Shown: positions 11,618 to 23,994 of the stretch, piece by piece | Position numbering within the stretch: position 1 is the stretch's first letter | Layout: every line of letters begins with the position of its first letter | Origin: Haematococcus lacustris | Taxonomy: Eukaryota > Chlorophyta > Chlorophyceae > Chlamydomonadales > Haematococcaceae | Assembly (NCBI GenBank): GCA_030144725.1 | Contig: JASKMD010000012.1 | Coordinates: 4,497,387 to 4,561,386 of the forward strand | Reading direction: 5' to 3' | DNA: 64,000 nucleotides | The notes under the pieces: model-generated | Databases searched by the model: none | What the model was told of the DNA's origin: nothing | What the model saw: only the letters and a program-made list of their open reading frames with translations | Program-made: the position numbers and the translations under genes

Positions 11618-14600
11618 CCACACTGCCCGGCCTGTCATGTCATGTCGCGGTTGCAGGTTCTGGCCACTGAGGCCGTGAGTGTGCTGGAGGACATCACGGT
11701 GCCGCGGCGAGAGAGTGACCTTACGGCCTGGGTCAACGTCATATATGGTTGCAATGAAAAGTGCACCTACTGCGTGGTCCCCTACACACGGTGAGACCAG
11801 GCCAGATGCCTGCGCTGGCAGATAGATAGATAGGTGGCTTACACCGCTTACACCGCTTAAGCCGTCAGCCGTTAGCCTGCGCTGGCAGAGGGGCGAGCCA
11901 TTGCTAGCCATCCGGACTCTCATTAACCCAGGCATCTGTGACAAAAGATGGAGAGTACAACCAGGGTCAGGTCTGGCAGTGGGGTCTGAGGGACACCCAG
12001 CTCCAGGCGTGATGGTGTGCTTAGCGTGCTGGGGCTCTGAGTGGCCTGGGCTGCTGCCTGCGTGACGCAGGGGCCAGGAGCAGAGCCGAGCCGCAGCCGA
12101 CATCAAGCGTGAGATGCTGGCTTTGGGGGAGGCGGGCTACAAAGAGGTGAGTCACAGGGGTGGTGTGCTGGGTGCTGCTCCGCACTGGCCTGATCAGCTC
12201 AGCAGGTGTACGGGTAGCCGGGGCAACGCCTGGGGCTATGTCTCCAGTGTGAGAGTGTTGCAAGCCCACCTGCACTGGGCCTCGCCCCGCCCCTCTAGCA
12301 AGTACCCTGAGCTTGGCTTGCTATGTGCACCTCTGCCTGCTGCGCTGCATGGTTTTGTGAACACAACTCAGAGTGCAGATAACATCACGATCGCTAAATG
12401 CTGTAGCCCTGCCTGTAACGCAGTTTAGGCAAGCAGTATGCTGCGATGGTGAACCCCTCCCACATCATGAAAAGCTAGCCCTTGTTTGAGTGTCATTCTG
12501 TAGGGTCTGGTTGTGCCTACCCCATGCCCTCATGGTATATGCATGGCAATCATGGCACATGCGTGGCAATATTGGCAACTGCATGGCAATCATGGCACAT
12601 GCATGGAAGCCTTGGCACATGCAATGTATTCTGTAATACCACGAACACATCAATATGGTATGCATGGCAGTCTTGCCACAGCCAGGGTGGTCCCGTGTGC
12701 AGGTAACGCTGCTGGGGCAGAACATTGACGCATACGGTCGCGACCTCCCCGGTATGGCAGATGATGCTAGCGGGCGGCGCGCCTGGACCTTCACTGACCT
12801 GTTGCGCTACGTCCACGACGTGCCAGGCATCCAGCGCATCCGCTTTGCCACCAGTCACCCTAGATACTTCACAGGTCTGGCACTGCTGGACGCTGCACTT
12901 GCTCACGCTCCTGTGCACCTGATGCAAGTGGCAGTGGTGATAGCAGTAGCAAGGGTGGCAACGTGGTGGCAAGGGTGGATGTGGAAAAGTTGCAGTGGTA
13001 ACGGCAGTGAAGCTTTGGAACCGCCCACCAGTTTGGCTGGACCTAGCAGGCAATGGGAAGGTGATAGGTTAAAGCAATAGGCCAATCAGGCTATGGGCCA
13101 TAGGTCATATGGGTCATAGGCCAAAGGGGCAGCAGCAGTGGGGGACGAATGTGTCTGAGGAGCGTGGCGCAACAGCTGGAGGTGCACCTGGTCCTGGCTG
13201 CAGACCGGCTGGTGCAAGCCTGTGCGGAGCTGCCCAAGCTGTGTGAGTTCTTCCACATCCCCTTCCAGAGTGGTGACAATGACATCCTCAGAGAAATGAA
13301 GCGGGGCTACTCACATGAAAGGTACAGCACACTACTGCTCCAGGTCTGGCCAATGTCAGCACAACAGCACAGTGGGTCATCGGGTGAGGGCAGGGCAGCG
13401 CGGCGCAGGGCATGGTAGGGCAGGGCAGGGTAGGGTAGGGCAGGCGTGGCCTAACACCAAGGAAGCAGGCCCCTGCCTGCACCTGCACTAGCTGCCTGCA
13501 AAGGTGGGCAAGGCAACTCATGTGCTGGCGTACAGTCTGCAGTGACACAGCTTAGCCACAGGAGGGCAGTCATGGTGACTTCAGACTACATAGATGCTGT
13601 GTGCGCTGCAGAATGGCGTGCCTCACTGTGTGTGCCCTGCAGCCAAGCAGCCTGGTGGAGGGTGGTTGCTGAGGGCAATCAAGCCAGGCTTGAAAATATG
13701 CAGCTTGCTGCCGCCTGGCTATTTGCTGTGTTATTTGCTGTGTTACATCACCATGCCACGTGCTGGTCAAGTGAAGAAAGTGCTGATGTTGGCAGAATGT
13801 ATGGGACGGGTGATGGTGTCTGCGTGTAAAGTGCTCTGGAGCCCTGGGTGAAGGACTTGGCCCTTGGCTGTGCAGTTGTGCGTCCATTGCCCGGCTTCCA
13901 GCCAGCTCCTGCCCCTCACCTCCATCCTGACCTCCCGGCCTCTGGCTGTGGCTCACTGTAGATACCGTGCCATCATTGACAACATCCGGCGCTACATGCC
14001 CGATGCGTCCATCAGCGGAGATGCCATTGTCGGGTTCCCAGGTCAGTTGAGCAGAGGGACATTAGCTGGAAAGAGTCGAATGCTGGTGCAAGGCCTGTGA
14101 CATGGGTGGCTCAGCTGCCTCTGCCCTGGAGCACTCTGTCACCAGGCTCTAGGCAGAGCGGCTGGGCTGCAGTGCTGCATGAGGGGCTGCTCAAGCGTAC
14201 TGGGCCGTTGCTGTTAGTGGCTGCCAGGATACATGAAAAAGGCTATAATCTCATCAGCCATACCCATACACACCCACCACCCCACATATGACCCACATAC
14301 ACATACACATGACCTTATTCATAACCATACCCACAACCTTACCATAGCCAGATACCCATACACACCCACCACCCCACATATCAGCTCCTATGCCATATGT
14401 GTGGACCTCTGGGGGTAAGCGCTAGACAGTTCAGGGACAGGGCAGCGGCCGTTGCGATGAGGTTAGGGGGGTGGAAGCGAGCTGGCCACCCCCTGAAGGC
14501 TGTTGTGGGGGGCTGGTTGTGGGGGGCTGCTGAGCAGGATGTGAGCTACCCCCAAGGGTAGGGGGGTTGGGTTCAATGTGGCCATCCCTTTGAAGAGTGT

Positions 14601-16227
14601 GTGTGTGGCGGCCTGCTGAGCAGGGGAGACTGAGGAGCAGTACCTGCGGACTGAGGCCCTGGTGCGGGACATTGGGTTCGACCGGGTCAACACTGCGGCG
14701 TACTCGCCCCGCCCAAACACGCCAGCAGGCGCCTGGGACAACCAGGTGGCCGACCTCATTAAGGCAGACCGCCTCAACAGGTGGGCAGGGAGAGGGGCTG
14801 GGGGGGCAGGGGGGGTGGTAGGGGGAGAGGCAGGGGAAAGGGGCTGGGGGCAGGGGAATGGGTGCACAACACTGGGCAGGGGGGCAGGTGTGTGCATAGG
14901 GGATGGTGGGAAGGGAGGCAGTCATGGCAGTCATGGCAGTATGAAGCAAGGCAGGGGTGGTGGCAGGTGTCAGGGCGGTAGGGGCCGGGGCAGGGAAAGT
15001 GGGGCAGGGACAGGGAGGTAGGGGGCAGGAGTGATCACAAGGGGGGTTGGGTGAGGTCAGTGGCTCTGATGAGCGCCTGACATATGTTAATTGGCCAATG
15101 TAATACTAAGCTGGCCAGCCGTCCTGCGTGGTTTGGTGGTTCATGCATGTGCAGCTTCCATGGGCAGCTTGAGCTGCAATGCCTCCGATAGCTGCAGCAG
15201 GTGCCCCATCGTGCACCGCCTGCTCACGCACCACCTTGGCTGTGACATCATTTGGTTGACATCGTGGCGTGCACATGCGCTGTCCGCTAGAGGTGCCTAG
15301 CCATGCTTAATGGGCACACCAGCAGGTGCCAAGATCCCGACAAGTCTTTGCTGCCATAGTTTGGCCTATTCTTGGATGCTTATTCAAGTTATGCCTAGCC
15401 TTGGATGCCTATGAAAGAGATTAATAGGTATTATATAGATGCCTATTCTGGACGTATCAAAGTGTCCGGTAGTTGTCCTGCAGTAGCCCAAGCCTGTGGC
15501 CTTGTGACTAACTGACCAACTGGCTGGGTTTTGGCCACGAGAGGGTGTCCGCCTGCCGCCCTGTCGCAGGCTCAATGCTGTGGTGGCAGAGGTGGCCACG
15601 GAGCGCTCCCAACGCTTCCAAGGCCGCGTCATGGAGGTCCTGGTGGAGGGGGTCAACCCAAAGGACCCCTCGCAGGTGAGGAGGAGGAAAGCAGTGGAGG
15701 GCTGGGCAAGCAAGGACGACGGCGACCAGGAGGAATAGCGGGTCAGGGTCAGGAGCACAGCCCAATGCACAACACATGACGCAGTCTGACAATGAGTAGT
15801 ACAAGAGACAGCTGAACCATAGACCGTGGACCACAGACAACATACCCATAAGCACAAGGCCTATGTCATGGTCTGAGCCAAGTCAACAGCAGCCATAGTA
15901 ACCACGACATGGAGCCAGCTGCACCAGTCCGAGCAGCTGAGTAGCCTGGTTGCTAATGCAGTGGAGGGAGCAGGCCGCGCCCCAGGCGGCAGCTCCTCCA
16001 TAATTGCACGTCAGCCCTGCCAGAATAGTTTCCTTCCTCTGCTACTTCTAGTATGCTAATACTGTGTTTCTTCCGCTGCCGGGCCTGTGGATGCGCAGGC
16101 TTGTGGGCGCATCCGTCACAACAAGTTGGTGTACTTCCCCGGTGAAGGGCTTCAGCTGCGTGGCGAGACGGTCCAAGTCCTGATTGAGCGCTGCAATGCC
16201 TACAGCCTATTTGGCAAGATGGTCTAG
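9776..16227 (+). CDS. miaB: MiaB-type tRNA A37 methylthiotransferase (radical SAM, 13 exons)
   Basis: Adds a 2-methylthio group to isopentenyl-adenosine at tRNA position 37, using two Fe-S clusters. Exons: 9776-9953, 10018-10097, 10245-10400, 10678-10792, 11243-11298, 11657-11790, 12071-12146, 12703-12874, 13204-13321, 13962-14041, 14624-14780, 15570-15675, 16099-16227. They sum to 1557 nt (518 aa) and all phases agree. The N-terminal cluster cysteines lie in HTFGCQ (C85), NTCSIREK (C121) and AGCVAQQ (C156). The radical-SAM motif is CNEKCTYC (227/231/234), and a TRAM-like C-terminus ends SLFGKMV. The closest resemblance is to cyanobacterial/organellar MiaB. The first exon looks like a transit peptide; its start is uncertain (9638, 9776 or 9803). 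Introns carry CAG, CTGC and other tandem repeats. A TGTAA motif lies at 16610. Confidence 0.94.
10134..10167. repeat. (CAG)n trinucleotide array
   Basis: About 11 CAG units within intron 2 of the MiaB gene. Confidence 0.9.
11533..11619. repeat. (CTGC)n tetranucleotide array
   Basis: About 22 near-perfect CTGC units in intron 5 of the MiaB gene, about 38 bp before the acceptor of exon 6, so they may form part of its pyrimidine-rich tract. Confidence 0.92.
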
Positions 16228-17171
16228 CGTTTTGTCAGCCAGCCACGCACCGCGTACAGCACCATGTGTAGCAACATATTAGGGCCACAACCAGCAAAGA
16301 AGCTGCCATAAGGAAGACAAAGATGAGGGCCCATGACGCTTGCCACGTAATTCGAGCTGCAGCCATGGGGATGCAAGCCAGGTGGGGTTCATGTCGAACA
16401 GTGGCTGGGAGTGGTGGCCGAAGCCGACAACTTCAATGCTTTGCTGCGTTAATGAAGTTGATGCGAGGGCGTGGCGCACCTAACTTGTGTCCTAAGCTAC
16501 CTTGAATAAAAGGAGCAGGACGAAGATAGAGTTGAGCAGCTGTGAGGCTGCATATCCAGCAATCACTGATAAGCGTACTCTGAGCAGGCTGGGTGTGAGA
16601 ATTGAAGCCTGTAACATCAAGGAGAAGCAACATCAGCATGCAAGGCACGACTGAGTGATTCCGTTCTTCTTCTGCAATATGTTCACTAGGGAGCGACCGG
16701 CCAACCTAAGATTCTAGGTTTTCTGGCCTATAATTCTATATGATCCCCTTTTTCTAATATATCCCTCTAGCCTAGGATTCCAGCTTTTTTCCTGAGAATC
16801 CGAGCCACCTAGAATTCTAATGGGCGTACCCTGATGTCCACCTCCTACAAATCCACACGTCAACCCATGCCATGATTCATGAACGTGCCATCTACTTCTT
16901 ATTAGGCCGCAACATGACGAGACGCGTGGTAGTAACTCCCTTTCACCCCGATGATGGGGTTTCATGTTGCGATGCCTAGGGCCCAGCCAGGTGTCGCAAG
17001 AGGCTCGCAGAGGGTGACTTGTGGGTCTCTATTGTAAGGTAGAGCGCATGTGAGGCAGACATGTCTTCTGCAGCCTGCGATGGGGATGCAGCGTGCATGT
17101 GCGCGGTCGCTTCAGTGGAGCAGCATCCTGTCGCGCCTGTGCATCACTAATTCCATAGCTTTGTCTCAGCC
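16228..17171. other. Intergenic region MiaB to unknown gene, no gene seen
   Basis: The first part is probably the MiaB 3' untranslated region. Around 16690-16830 lies an AT-rich patch with repeated TTCTA/TAGAAT words. A short open frame at 17050-17232 overlaps the start of the next gene and could be a 5' leader exon, but nothing decides this. Confidence 0.4.
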
Positions 17172-20100
17172 ATGCAGCACGGGAGTGCCAGTAGCACAGC
17201 CGCATCGCCCCAGTTCACAAGACCCAAAATAGACACAGAAACAACTGCCCAACAGCCAAAGCCAGTCGAGCCCCTTACACCCCCAGCCACGGAGAAGAAA
17301 GGGAAAGCAGGTACTCCTGCACCAGCGCCAGCAGCAACCCCTGCTCCTCACCACCAGGCAGGTTCAGGATCTGCAGAGCCACTAGCGTCTGCTCAAGCAG
17401 CTTCTAAAACTGTGGCAACAAAAGCGCCATGTGGCCCGAAGACATCAGCAGCCGTAGTGGTGCCCGCCACCACAACAGCACCAGGAACCCTGGCCAGGGT
17501 CGCCCCGTCATCTGCATCGGTGGCAGCTGAGCAAACCAAGCCCGTGACTGCCCCCCAGCCATCTGCAGGCCCCCCAGGCCCTCATCCGCCTGCAGGCGCC
17601 CCGTTGACCCCCCGCCACTCACAGCACCCCGTCAAAGCCACCGCCCCTCAAAGTAGCCCTACCCCTCGACCAGCCTCGACATCCACTATGTCCGCAATAG
17701 TGTCCCTGAGCCTGACCTCGGCCCTTGACCAGTCATCTGTAGCCTCTCCCTCCCTAGCACCCCTAGAGGCACCCGCACCTGCATCTGCACAAGTAGCAGC
17801 GAAGTCCAATGTGGCAGTGGGTGTGGGGCCGACAATGTCAGCAGCACTGCAGGGGAGGGGGTCAGGGGCAAAGCCAGCTGCCCCAGCGGCGTTGGCTACA
17901 CCCGTAGCCCCTCACCCCAGCCCTGCCCACCCACCACCACCACCTGCCAAGCCAGACATCTGCCCTACACCCCTCATCCAACCTGCACCCACGCCCCTCA
18001 TAGACATCCCAGCTGAGCCGCGCAGCAGCCCCGGCAGCCGCAGCAGCAGCCTGTTCAGTGCAGACAGTGTGGCTGATTTTGAAGCTGCCAGCTCTCCAGG
18101 CTCCCCACGCTCCTCACTAAGTCCTCGGTAAGTGGAGGAGGGGAGACAGGAGGTAGGGGAGGGGTGGGATGGGGGTGGGAGTCGAAGAGAGGTGAGGAGT
18201 GGGGGCGGGAAGGAAGGGGCGGGGGCGAGGGGCTGTAAATGGGAGGGTGGGCGGGGCGGTTTCAGCAGTAGATCAGAAGAGAGGGGTCTGGCAACCCTAC
18301 CCCTCCTCCTCCTGCCGATGCTCGCTTTTGTCGACAGGCAGTTGGTTAACAAGAGGCCGGAGGCGCCTCGCCAATTGGCGCCCGTCATCTCGTTTTCCGC
18401 TGCCCAAGGCCAAATGGACCTGCTGCCCTCTGCCTCTGCGCTCGCGTTGGATGGCCCGACGGACCCACCCGCACCCCAGCTTGACCTCAAACCCGCGTTG
18501 CACCGGCCGCCGCGTCGCAACCGGCATTCCGGGAGCGTCGACGGAGCGCTGCTCAGCTTCCGCCCAGCTTCCTGCGAAGCCGACACCGCAACAGCAACAC
18601 CGCAACAGCAGGGTGGGCTGCAGCCAGACGGCGCCCCTGCTTCCTGGTTCCAGCTCAGCCTCGACCTTGCCAAGGAGCTCGAGCTGGACCCTGACTTTGC
18701 CCAGCTAGGGAAGGGAGGACGGCTGCCTCTAGGCGTGGATTCCCCTCGACCCACCTCCCTGCGCCACAGCCCCGGGGGCAGCAGCGTCACAACACCAGCC
18801 CTCACAACCAGCCCTGTGCCCTCACCTCCCCGGCCACTCCGCGTGGGCCAGCAGCAGCAGCAGGGGGGGCCACAGGGAGGGGAGCGCCCCACTCCCCGCC
18901 TGGGCCCACGTGTGGGGGCAGGTGGTGCTGATGTGGTGAAGGGGGAGCGAGGGGGTGGTCAAAGCTTCTCACCCTCCTCCCTCCCGCTGCCAGACAGCGG
19001 GTGGCGGCCCCCTCAGACAGCAGCTGCCAGGAAGCTGCCCATCCCCGACCCGCGCCAGGTGATCCTGCTTGCGGAACCTGTGACCGGGCGTGAGGGGCTG
19101 GGGGGCAACACCATGCCCAATGCAACTCGAGGGCGGCGGCGGCAGCAGCAGCAGCAGCAGCAGCTTGGGGCCGGGGGGGAGGCGAGCGCAGGGCGGCTGC
19201 CAGGAGCAGGGCAAGTGCATGCAGGAGGCCTACAGCCCGGGCTGGCCATGCAGCGCTTGGATGGTACCTGGGTCACTCTGCCCGCCAAGCCAGTGGTGGG
19301 TGTTGGCCGTTGTCATGCGGTTGAGCAATGCTGTTGCAGGTGCAAGAGATGGAGGGGCTGATGGAGGGTGAAGGGGTGGGAAGCGGGAGGGGCAATGGAG
19401 AGTGTAGGGCACTGCTATAGGGGGAGGGGGGGCAGGTCTTGGGAGGCAGGTAACAGTGAAGGTGACAAGCATGGACTTGGAGGGTGGGGTTGTAGTCACA
19501 AGTCAGCCCAAGCAGTTATGGCCATGGGTGGGGGCGTGCGGGGGAGGGGCGGGCGTGGGTGTGGGTGTGGGTGGCAGCTTCTGGCCAACTAACCCACCTT
19601 CAAATCACACCACATCACTCATCCTTTATTCAGAAATAGCAGTAGCAGCAGCAGCACAGCCAAGGCGCAATTGTGTTCGGCTCCTGCCCTACCCCTGTCC
19701 CTGATGCTGGCCAGTCAGCACCCCTTGCACCACTTGGCCCTCATGGCCCTGGCCCTGGCCCTTGTCCTCCTCCTCCTCCTCCTCCTCCTCCTCCTCACAC
19801 CTCGCAGGAGCCAGGTCCTGGACGCACCTCACCTGCCAGCCCAGTGCCCTCCTCACCCAGCCCTCCCTCAGCCCCTCAGCCAGCAGTAGGCGCCGGGCAG
19901 CAGCCACCAGGGCAGGGACCAGGGCCTGGGCAGCAGGGGGTCAGCAGCCCAGGAGCCAGGGAGGGTGGTGCCCAGGCGCGGGGGGCAGGGTCGCACCCCA
20001 TCTCACCCACCGGTCCTCAGCCTTGGGCGGGTGCAGGGCCCTCCGGTGGGGGGGGTCCTGGAGCCCTGCCGGTTGTGCTGACCCCTGTGCCTGGAGCTGG

Positions 20101-21453
20101 GCCTGACCCCTGGTCAGGGCCTGGTGCAGGGGGCTGGGCGGCCCCCCTGGGTGCTGGTGGCCCCTCCCCCGCTGGGGGGGCAGCAGCAGCCGATGCCTTA
20201 GGGCCAGGGGGGTGCAATGTGTGGGTTGCAGACCAGGACCCTCCCCTGAGCAGCAGCGGTGGCAGCGTCGAGGCAGCCAAGCAGCCGGCAGACCAGCAAG
20301 GGGGCCTAGGCAGCGGGCAGGGTGGGGCAGGCGGGGGGGCGGCAGCAGGGTCTGGGGGGGCAGACCAGCTGACCCTGACGCAGGCGGAGCTGGGGGTCAG
20401 CCTGCTGGCCTGTGCAGCAGGGGCTGAGGCCAGGCTGTGGGCAGGGGCCAGGCGGCCTGGCCAGCCTGACTCCCCCGGCCCCCCACCGCCTGCTGCTGCT
20501 GCCCACGCGGTGGCTGGTGGGGCCCCAGCTGAACAGGCGGCAGGGGTGGTGGTGGCCAACGTGCCTGCTGCTGGGCCAGGTGAGGGGGGGTTGGGGCAGC
20601 AGGTGGATAGCTTGTTGGCTAGGTCACTAAGCTAGGAACAAAGGGAAGACGTGGAGGAGGAGGTTCATGCTTGCTTACAGCTGGTGCTGCTGCTGCTGCT
20701 GCTGCGATGCTGCCATGCTGCCTTGCTGCTGCTGTAGAGCCAAGCAATAAGCCAAGCTCCCCCTCCCCACCTCCTAGCAGCAGTCCCAAGCACAAGGCTG
20801 CCCCCCCGCGCCCCAGCAGTCCCAATCCCGCCCCGGCCTTGCTGGCACCCCACCCCCCTAACTCACCAGCCCCTTCCAGGGACCCCCGCCAGCTATCCAC
20901 CATGGCCCATCGACGGCCACCCTCACCCATCCCCGACAGCAGCGACGGCAAGTGCCCCAAGCTGCCCCTGGTGGTGCCCGCCCCCCTCCCGCCCCCTGCC
21001 ACCTGTGTCATCCCTGCTGCAACCATCGCCCCATCCCATCCCGGTCACACTTTTATTCACACCCCCCTGGCGGGACAGCAGCATCACACCACACCGGCGA
21101 CAGCTGGCGCGCAGACCTGGGCTCTAATCCCGGCGCCGGCGCAGCGCATGGCAGATGCTGCAAACATGACGCTGCCACAGGACCCCCACAAGGCCCTGCC
21201 TGGCCATCAGGCCCCGGCCCGGGCCCACCTGGGGCCCCCCTCCCCCTCGGCCATGGAAGCGCCCAGCCTAGTAGCCCATGCAAAGAGTGATGGGGCCAAA
21301 GCTACGGTTTTGCCTAGCTTGGTGAAGTCAGGGTCAGGGCAGAGAGAGGGGGCAGGGGTGCGGCTGGGGTGCAGCAGCAGCCAGAATGACGTCATGGGGC
21401 TCATGCGCTTCCCGCCAGCCCATGCAGGGCCAGGTGGCGACAACATGTTTTGA
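17172..21453 (+). CDS. Large Pro/Ala/Ser/Gln-rich protein of unknown function
   Basis: Four exons can be chained with agreeing phases: 17172-18127, 18338-19295, 19649-20579, 20681-21453, giving 3618 nt (1205 aa). Donors and acceptors include CCTCG/GTAAG at 18127, GTCGACAG at 18337, GGGCCAG/GTGAGG at 20579 and CTTACAG at 20680. The exon 3 acceptor is the least certain, because it lies in a CAG run. No folded domain is recognisable. The protein is almost entirely low-complexity Pro, Ala, Ser, Gln and Gly, with one more ordinary stretch in exon 2 (WFQLSLDLAKELELDPDF). It looks intrinsically disordered. Long frames of this composition can arise by chance in GC-rich DNA, but the in-phase chain and normal splice sites favour a real gene. 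Confidence 0.6.
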
Positions 21454-21832
21454 CGCCGCCCTCATGCGGGCAGGCAGGGCGGGGAGGCAGCCAGCTGTGA
21501 CCGCGCTATGGAACACCAGGCAGCATGCTGGCTGCAGCATGGCTGCGGGGTGTGGCAAGCAGCCTGGCATGCCATTCGCCCCACCACCCACCCACCAAAT
21601 GCCTCGTCCCTGCCGCCACTGAGCTCCCACCCCTGCTTTTGGCAAGGCAATGCCATCTCAGCCTGGCAAACCACTCATTCTATCACCCTGTGTCCCGGTG
21701 GGATTTGATCCCAGGGCCATCCCTGGTGCTCACCTCCCCCCTTAGTCGGGTCAACGCCTCAGAGGTCGTTGTCTCCTCTATTCTCCACTGGCTGCTGCTG
21801 CTGTCCTGGAGCCCTGCAGGCTAACAGAACCA
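21454..21832. other. Downstream of unknown gene, nothing recognised
   Basis: GC-rich sequence, probably including the 3' untranslated region of the unknown gene. No coding signal could be supported. Confidence 0.3.
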
Positions 21833-22060
21833 GTCAGCGCTGCCAAGCAGCCAAACCAGCACCCATGCCACAGGCCCCATGCAGCAGCCAGGCAGCCACA
21901 CAGCCAGCAGCCTCAGAGCCTGCACCCAGCACTCCTCTGCCAGCCAAGCGCAGCAAGCGAAACCAAGACAGTAGCGTGCCCCCCTTTGAGATGTCATCAG
22001 CTTGCATCAATGCATGTTTGTCATGCCACTTCTAGGCTACAACCCTGTCACAGTGTAGAT
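21833..22060 (+). pseudogene. TnpB/Fanzor-like relic, subfamily 2, internally deleted 3' fragment
   Basis: The reading frame contains APCSSQAATQPAASEP and PLPAKRSKR, the linker of the larger copy at 28490-28580. It then jumps directly to the 3' tail (CATCAGCTTGCATCAATGC). The RuvC-III-like motif is deleted. The same 3' tail follows the copies ending near 29050 and 40540. Confidence 0.6.
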
Positions 22061-22204
22061 GAGAGGCGTCCATGCCAAGTGTGTGGATAGACGGAGCGAT
22101 TAACCAAACTTCCATCAAGACGCCAAATGGAGCTCTATTGCTCTCACTACCCCAGCTCAAGTGCCATGGCGAACTCTAGGGTTGGTTGTTTGCCTGTTTC
22201 GAGC

Positions 22205-22410
22205 AGGTTGTAAGCCTTTTAAGCATTAAGCTGTTGGTTTTGATGGGGTGCTCAGTGGTCTAGGGGGAACGTGCCATCGGAGTGGGGTTGGCAGTCATCA
22301 AGGGTGTGACCGAGGATGCTACAACTTGATTGGAGTAGCTGAGCGAGGTTACCCACAGTCAAACAAGTTGTTCCATGTTGAATGAGTTGTGTTCGTCTGT
22401 GTGAGGGAAG
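22205..22410 (+). repeat. Second copy of subfamily-1 3' tail
   Basis: Diverged repeat of 6530-6720, sharing GTGGTCTAGGGGGAA, GAGGATGCT and TTGATTGGAGTAGCTGAG. It carries no coding sequence, so it is probably a fragment left after deletion. Confidence 0.65.
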
Positions 22411-22654
22411 ACTGTGACTGTGCAGACACTCATCAAAGATGGATGGTAACTACTGACTGCCCTGCCCTCCTACCTGAGTGTTTGAATAACGCAGCCTGGT
22501 CCCACTTACCCTGTTTGGGGTGATTGGCGTCAGCCGGGGTGCCTGGGCGCTCTGTTGGGGTAACCCTAGCCCACCTCCCCTAGATAGGGTTTTCTGCTCA
22601 AGACTTCGGGTTCTTCACTTCACTGCACCCACCATCCTTCAGACCAACAAAACT

Positions 22655-22735
22655 TGTCCAACAAGGAACAACATGTTAGCCCGTGGGTAATCTCACTCAG
22701 CTACTACAATCAGGTTGAAGCATCCTCGGTCGCAC
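22655..22735 (-). repeat. 3' tail of minus-strand subfamily-1 element, distal piece
   Basis: On the minus strand this continues the tail seen at 24597-24695. The two are separated by element A, whose 7-bp target duplication (GTCGCAC) is copied from this sequence. Shared words include GAGGATGCTTCAAC and GAGTGAGATTACCCAC. Confidence 0.7.
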
Positions 22736-23025
22736 TCAGGCGACCCCAACTAACAAAAAATGGCAGGAAATGATAGGAAACCGACCCCTGGTAATCAAAA
22801 CGACGCCGCGTCTCAGCCCAGTGGTTTCTATTTATGCTACGCACATCACTGGATAGAGGACTCTGTCAGCTATGCGGTGCAGCTTGTAACATTAAATATT
22901 GTGCAGTGTGCCGAGTGCTATGGCGGCTCAAATCTTCACATTCAAATTCATGCCAGTTTTGCTCATGCGGGCCTCGCCGCGACCGACCGCCGCGACCGAC
23001 GTGGCCCAGTAGCCTCTGCAAACAG

Positions 23026-23994
23026 TCAGGAACAGTCGCCGCAGTCAAAACAATGCACATGGCACGCCAAACCGATGTAACGACGCCCCTCCACCCATGC
23101 TCGGAAATATGCAAGGCTGCTGCGATGCTTGACCCCTTCGTGAGCAGTACTGTTGGCGTGGCCACTCTGCAATGCCTCACAAGGTGTGTAGGCCATTGCT
23201 ACGTTACCTTGCTCGACATGTTGGGTCCGATCCCTCCCGCCCGCCCTCCGCTTGCGTGTCGAGCTTGTGTCCAGCTCCGCCCTGACCCCCTGCTGCTCAG
23301 CTGGAGGGGTGGGCAGCCCAGGGGAAGCACCAGCACCAGCTGCCTGCTGCTGCCAGGGGGGTGCAGCTGGAGGGGTGGGCAGGTCAGGGGCGGCACCAGC
23401 ACCAGCTGCCTGCTGCTGCCAGGGGGGTGCAGCAGGAGGGGGGGGCAGGTCAGGTGAGGCACCAACACCAGCTGCCTGCTGCTGCCAGGGGGGTGCAGCA
23501 GGAGGGGGGGGCAGGTCAGGTGAGGCACCAACACCAGCTGCCTGCTGCTGCCAGGGGGGTGCAGCAGGAGGGGGGGGCAGGTCAGGTGCGGCACCAGCAC
23601 CAGCTGCCTGCTGCTGCCAGGGGGGTGCAGCAGGAGGGGGGGGCAGGTCAGGTGAGGCACCAACACCAGCTGCCTGCTGCTGCCAGGGGGGTGCAGCAGG
23701 AGGGGGGGGCAGGTCAGGTGCGGCACCAACACCAGCTGCCTGCTGCTGCCAGGGGGGTTGGGTGCGGTTGGGGTTGGGAGGGGGTAGCGGGGGTGGGAGG
23801 GCAAGGGGGGGGCTGGGAGGGGGTGGAGTGCGGGGCTGAGGTTGGGAAGGGGTAGTGGGGGTGGGATGGCAGTGACGGGGCTGGGAGGGGATGAGAGGGG
23901 GTGGGAGGGGGGGTTGGAGGGCCGGGCTGGGGTTGAGAGTGGGTGAGAGGAGGTAAGAAGGCGATGCTGGGCTGGGGAGGGGGGGGGGCTGCAA
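23026..23994 (-). CDS. Low-complexity protein encoded by transposon A (hypothetical)
   Basis: 322 codons. The first third is Pro-rich. The middle is seven or so copies of a 21-residue unit containing PPWQQQAAGAGA. The end carries LDTSSTRKRRAGGRDRTQ, which is closely paralleled in element B (there LDTSPTRKRRAGVRDGTQ in one frame). Conservation of this basic tail between A and B hints that the frame was once coding. No function can be assigned. Confidence 0.35.
   Translation of the reverse strand: MQPPPLPSPASPSYLLSPTLNPSPALQPPLPPPLIPSQPRHCHPTPTTPSQPQPRTPPPPSPPLALPPPLPPPNPNRTQPPWQQQAAGVGAAPDLPPPPAAPPWQQQAAGVGASPDLPPPPAAPPWQQQAAGAGAAPDLPPPPAAPPWQQQAAGVGASPDLPPPPAAPPWQQQAAGVGASPDLPPPPAAPPWQQQAAGAGAAPDLPTPPAAPPWQQQAAGAGASPGLPTPPAEQQGVRAELDTSSTRKRRAGGRDRTQHVEQGNVAMAYTPCEALQSGHANSTAHEGVKHRSSLAYFRAWVEGRRYIGLACHVHCFDCGDCS
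23320..23756. repeat. 63-bp minisatellite inside transposon A
   Basis: Seven tandem copies of a unit containing CCAGCTGCCTGCTGCTGCC, GGGGGGTGCAGCAGG and GGCAGGTCAGG. The unit length is a multiple of three, so it stays open on both strands. Two related units occur in element B at about 25255-25390. Confidence 0.92.

Noticed and set aside
13400..13445. GGGCAGGGTAGGGTAGGG as interstitial telomere repeat
   Set aside because: Short, irregular and unlike the TTTTAGGG repeat of Chlamydomonas-type algae; an intronic G-rich run.
16690..16830. AT-rich patch as a possible replication origin or matrix attachment site
   Set aside because: Only composition supports it.
18132..18337. Start of a separate gene at the frame opening at 18132
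   Set aside because: This stretch is better read as an intron (GTAAG donor at 18128, acceptor at 18337) joining exons 1 and 2 of one gene in phase.
17912..18892. 326-codon minus-strand frame
   Set aside because: Antisense shadow of the plus-strand disordered gene; it spans an intron of that gene and has no domain.
23199..23855. A possible CRISPR array in the 63-bp repeats
   Set aside because: The units are contiguous with no unique spacers, it is eukaryotic DNA, and the unit length fits an in-frame minisatellite.
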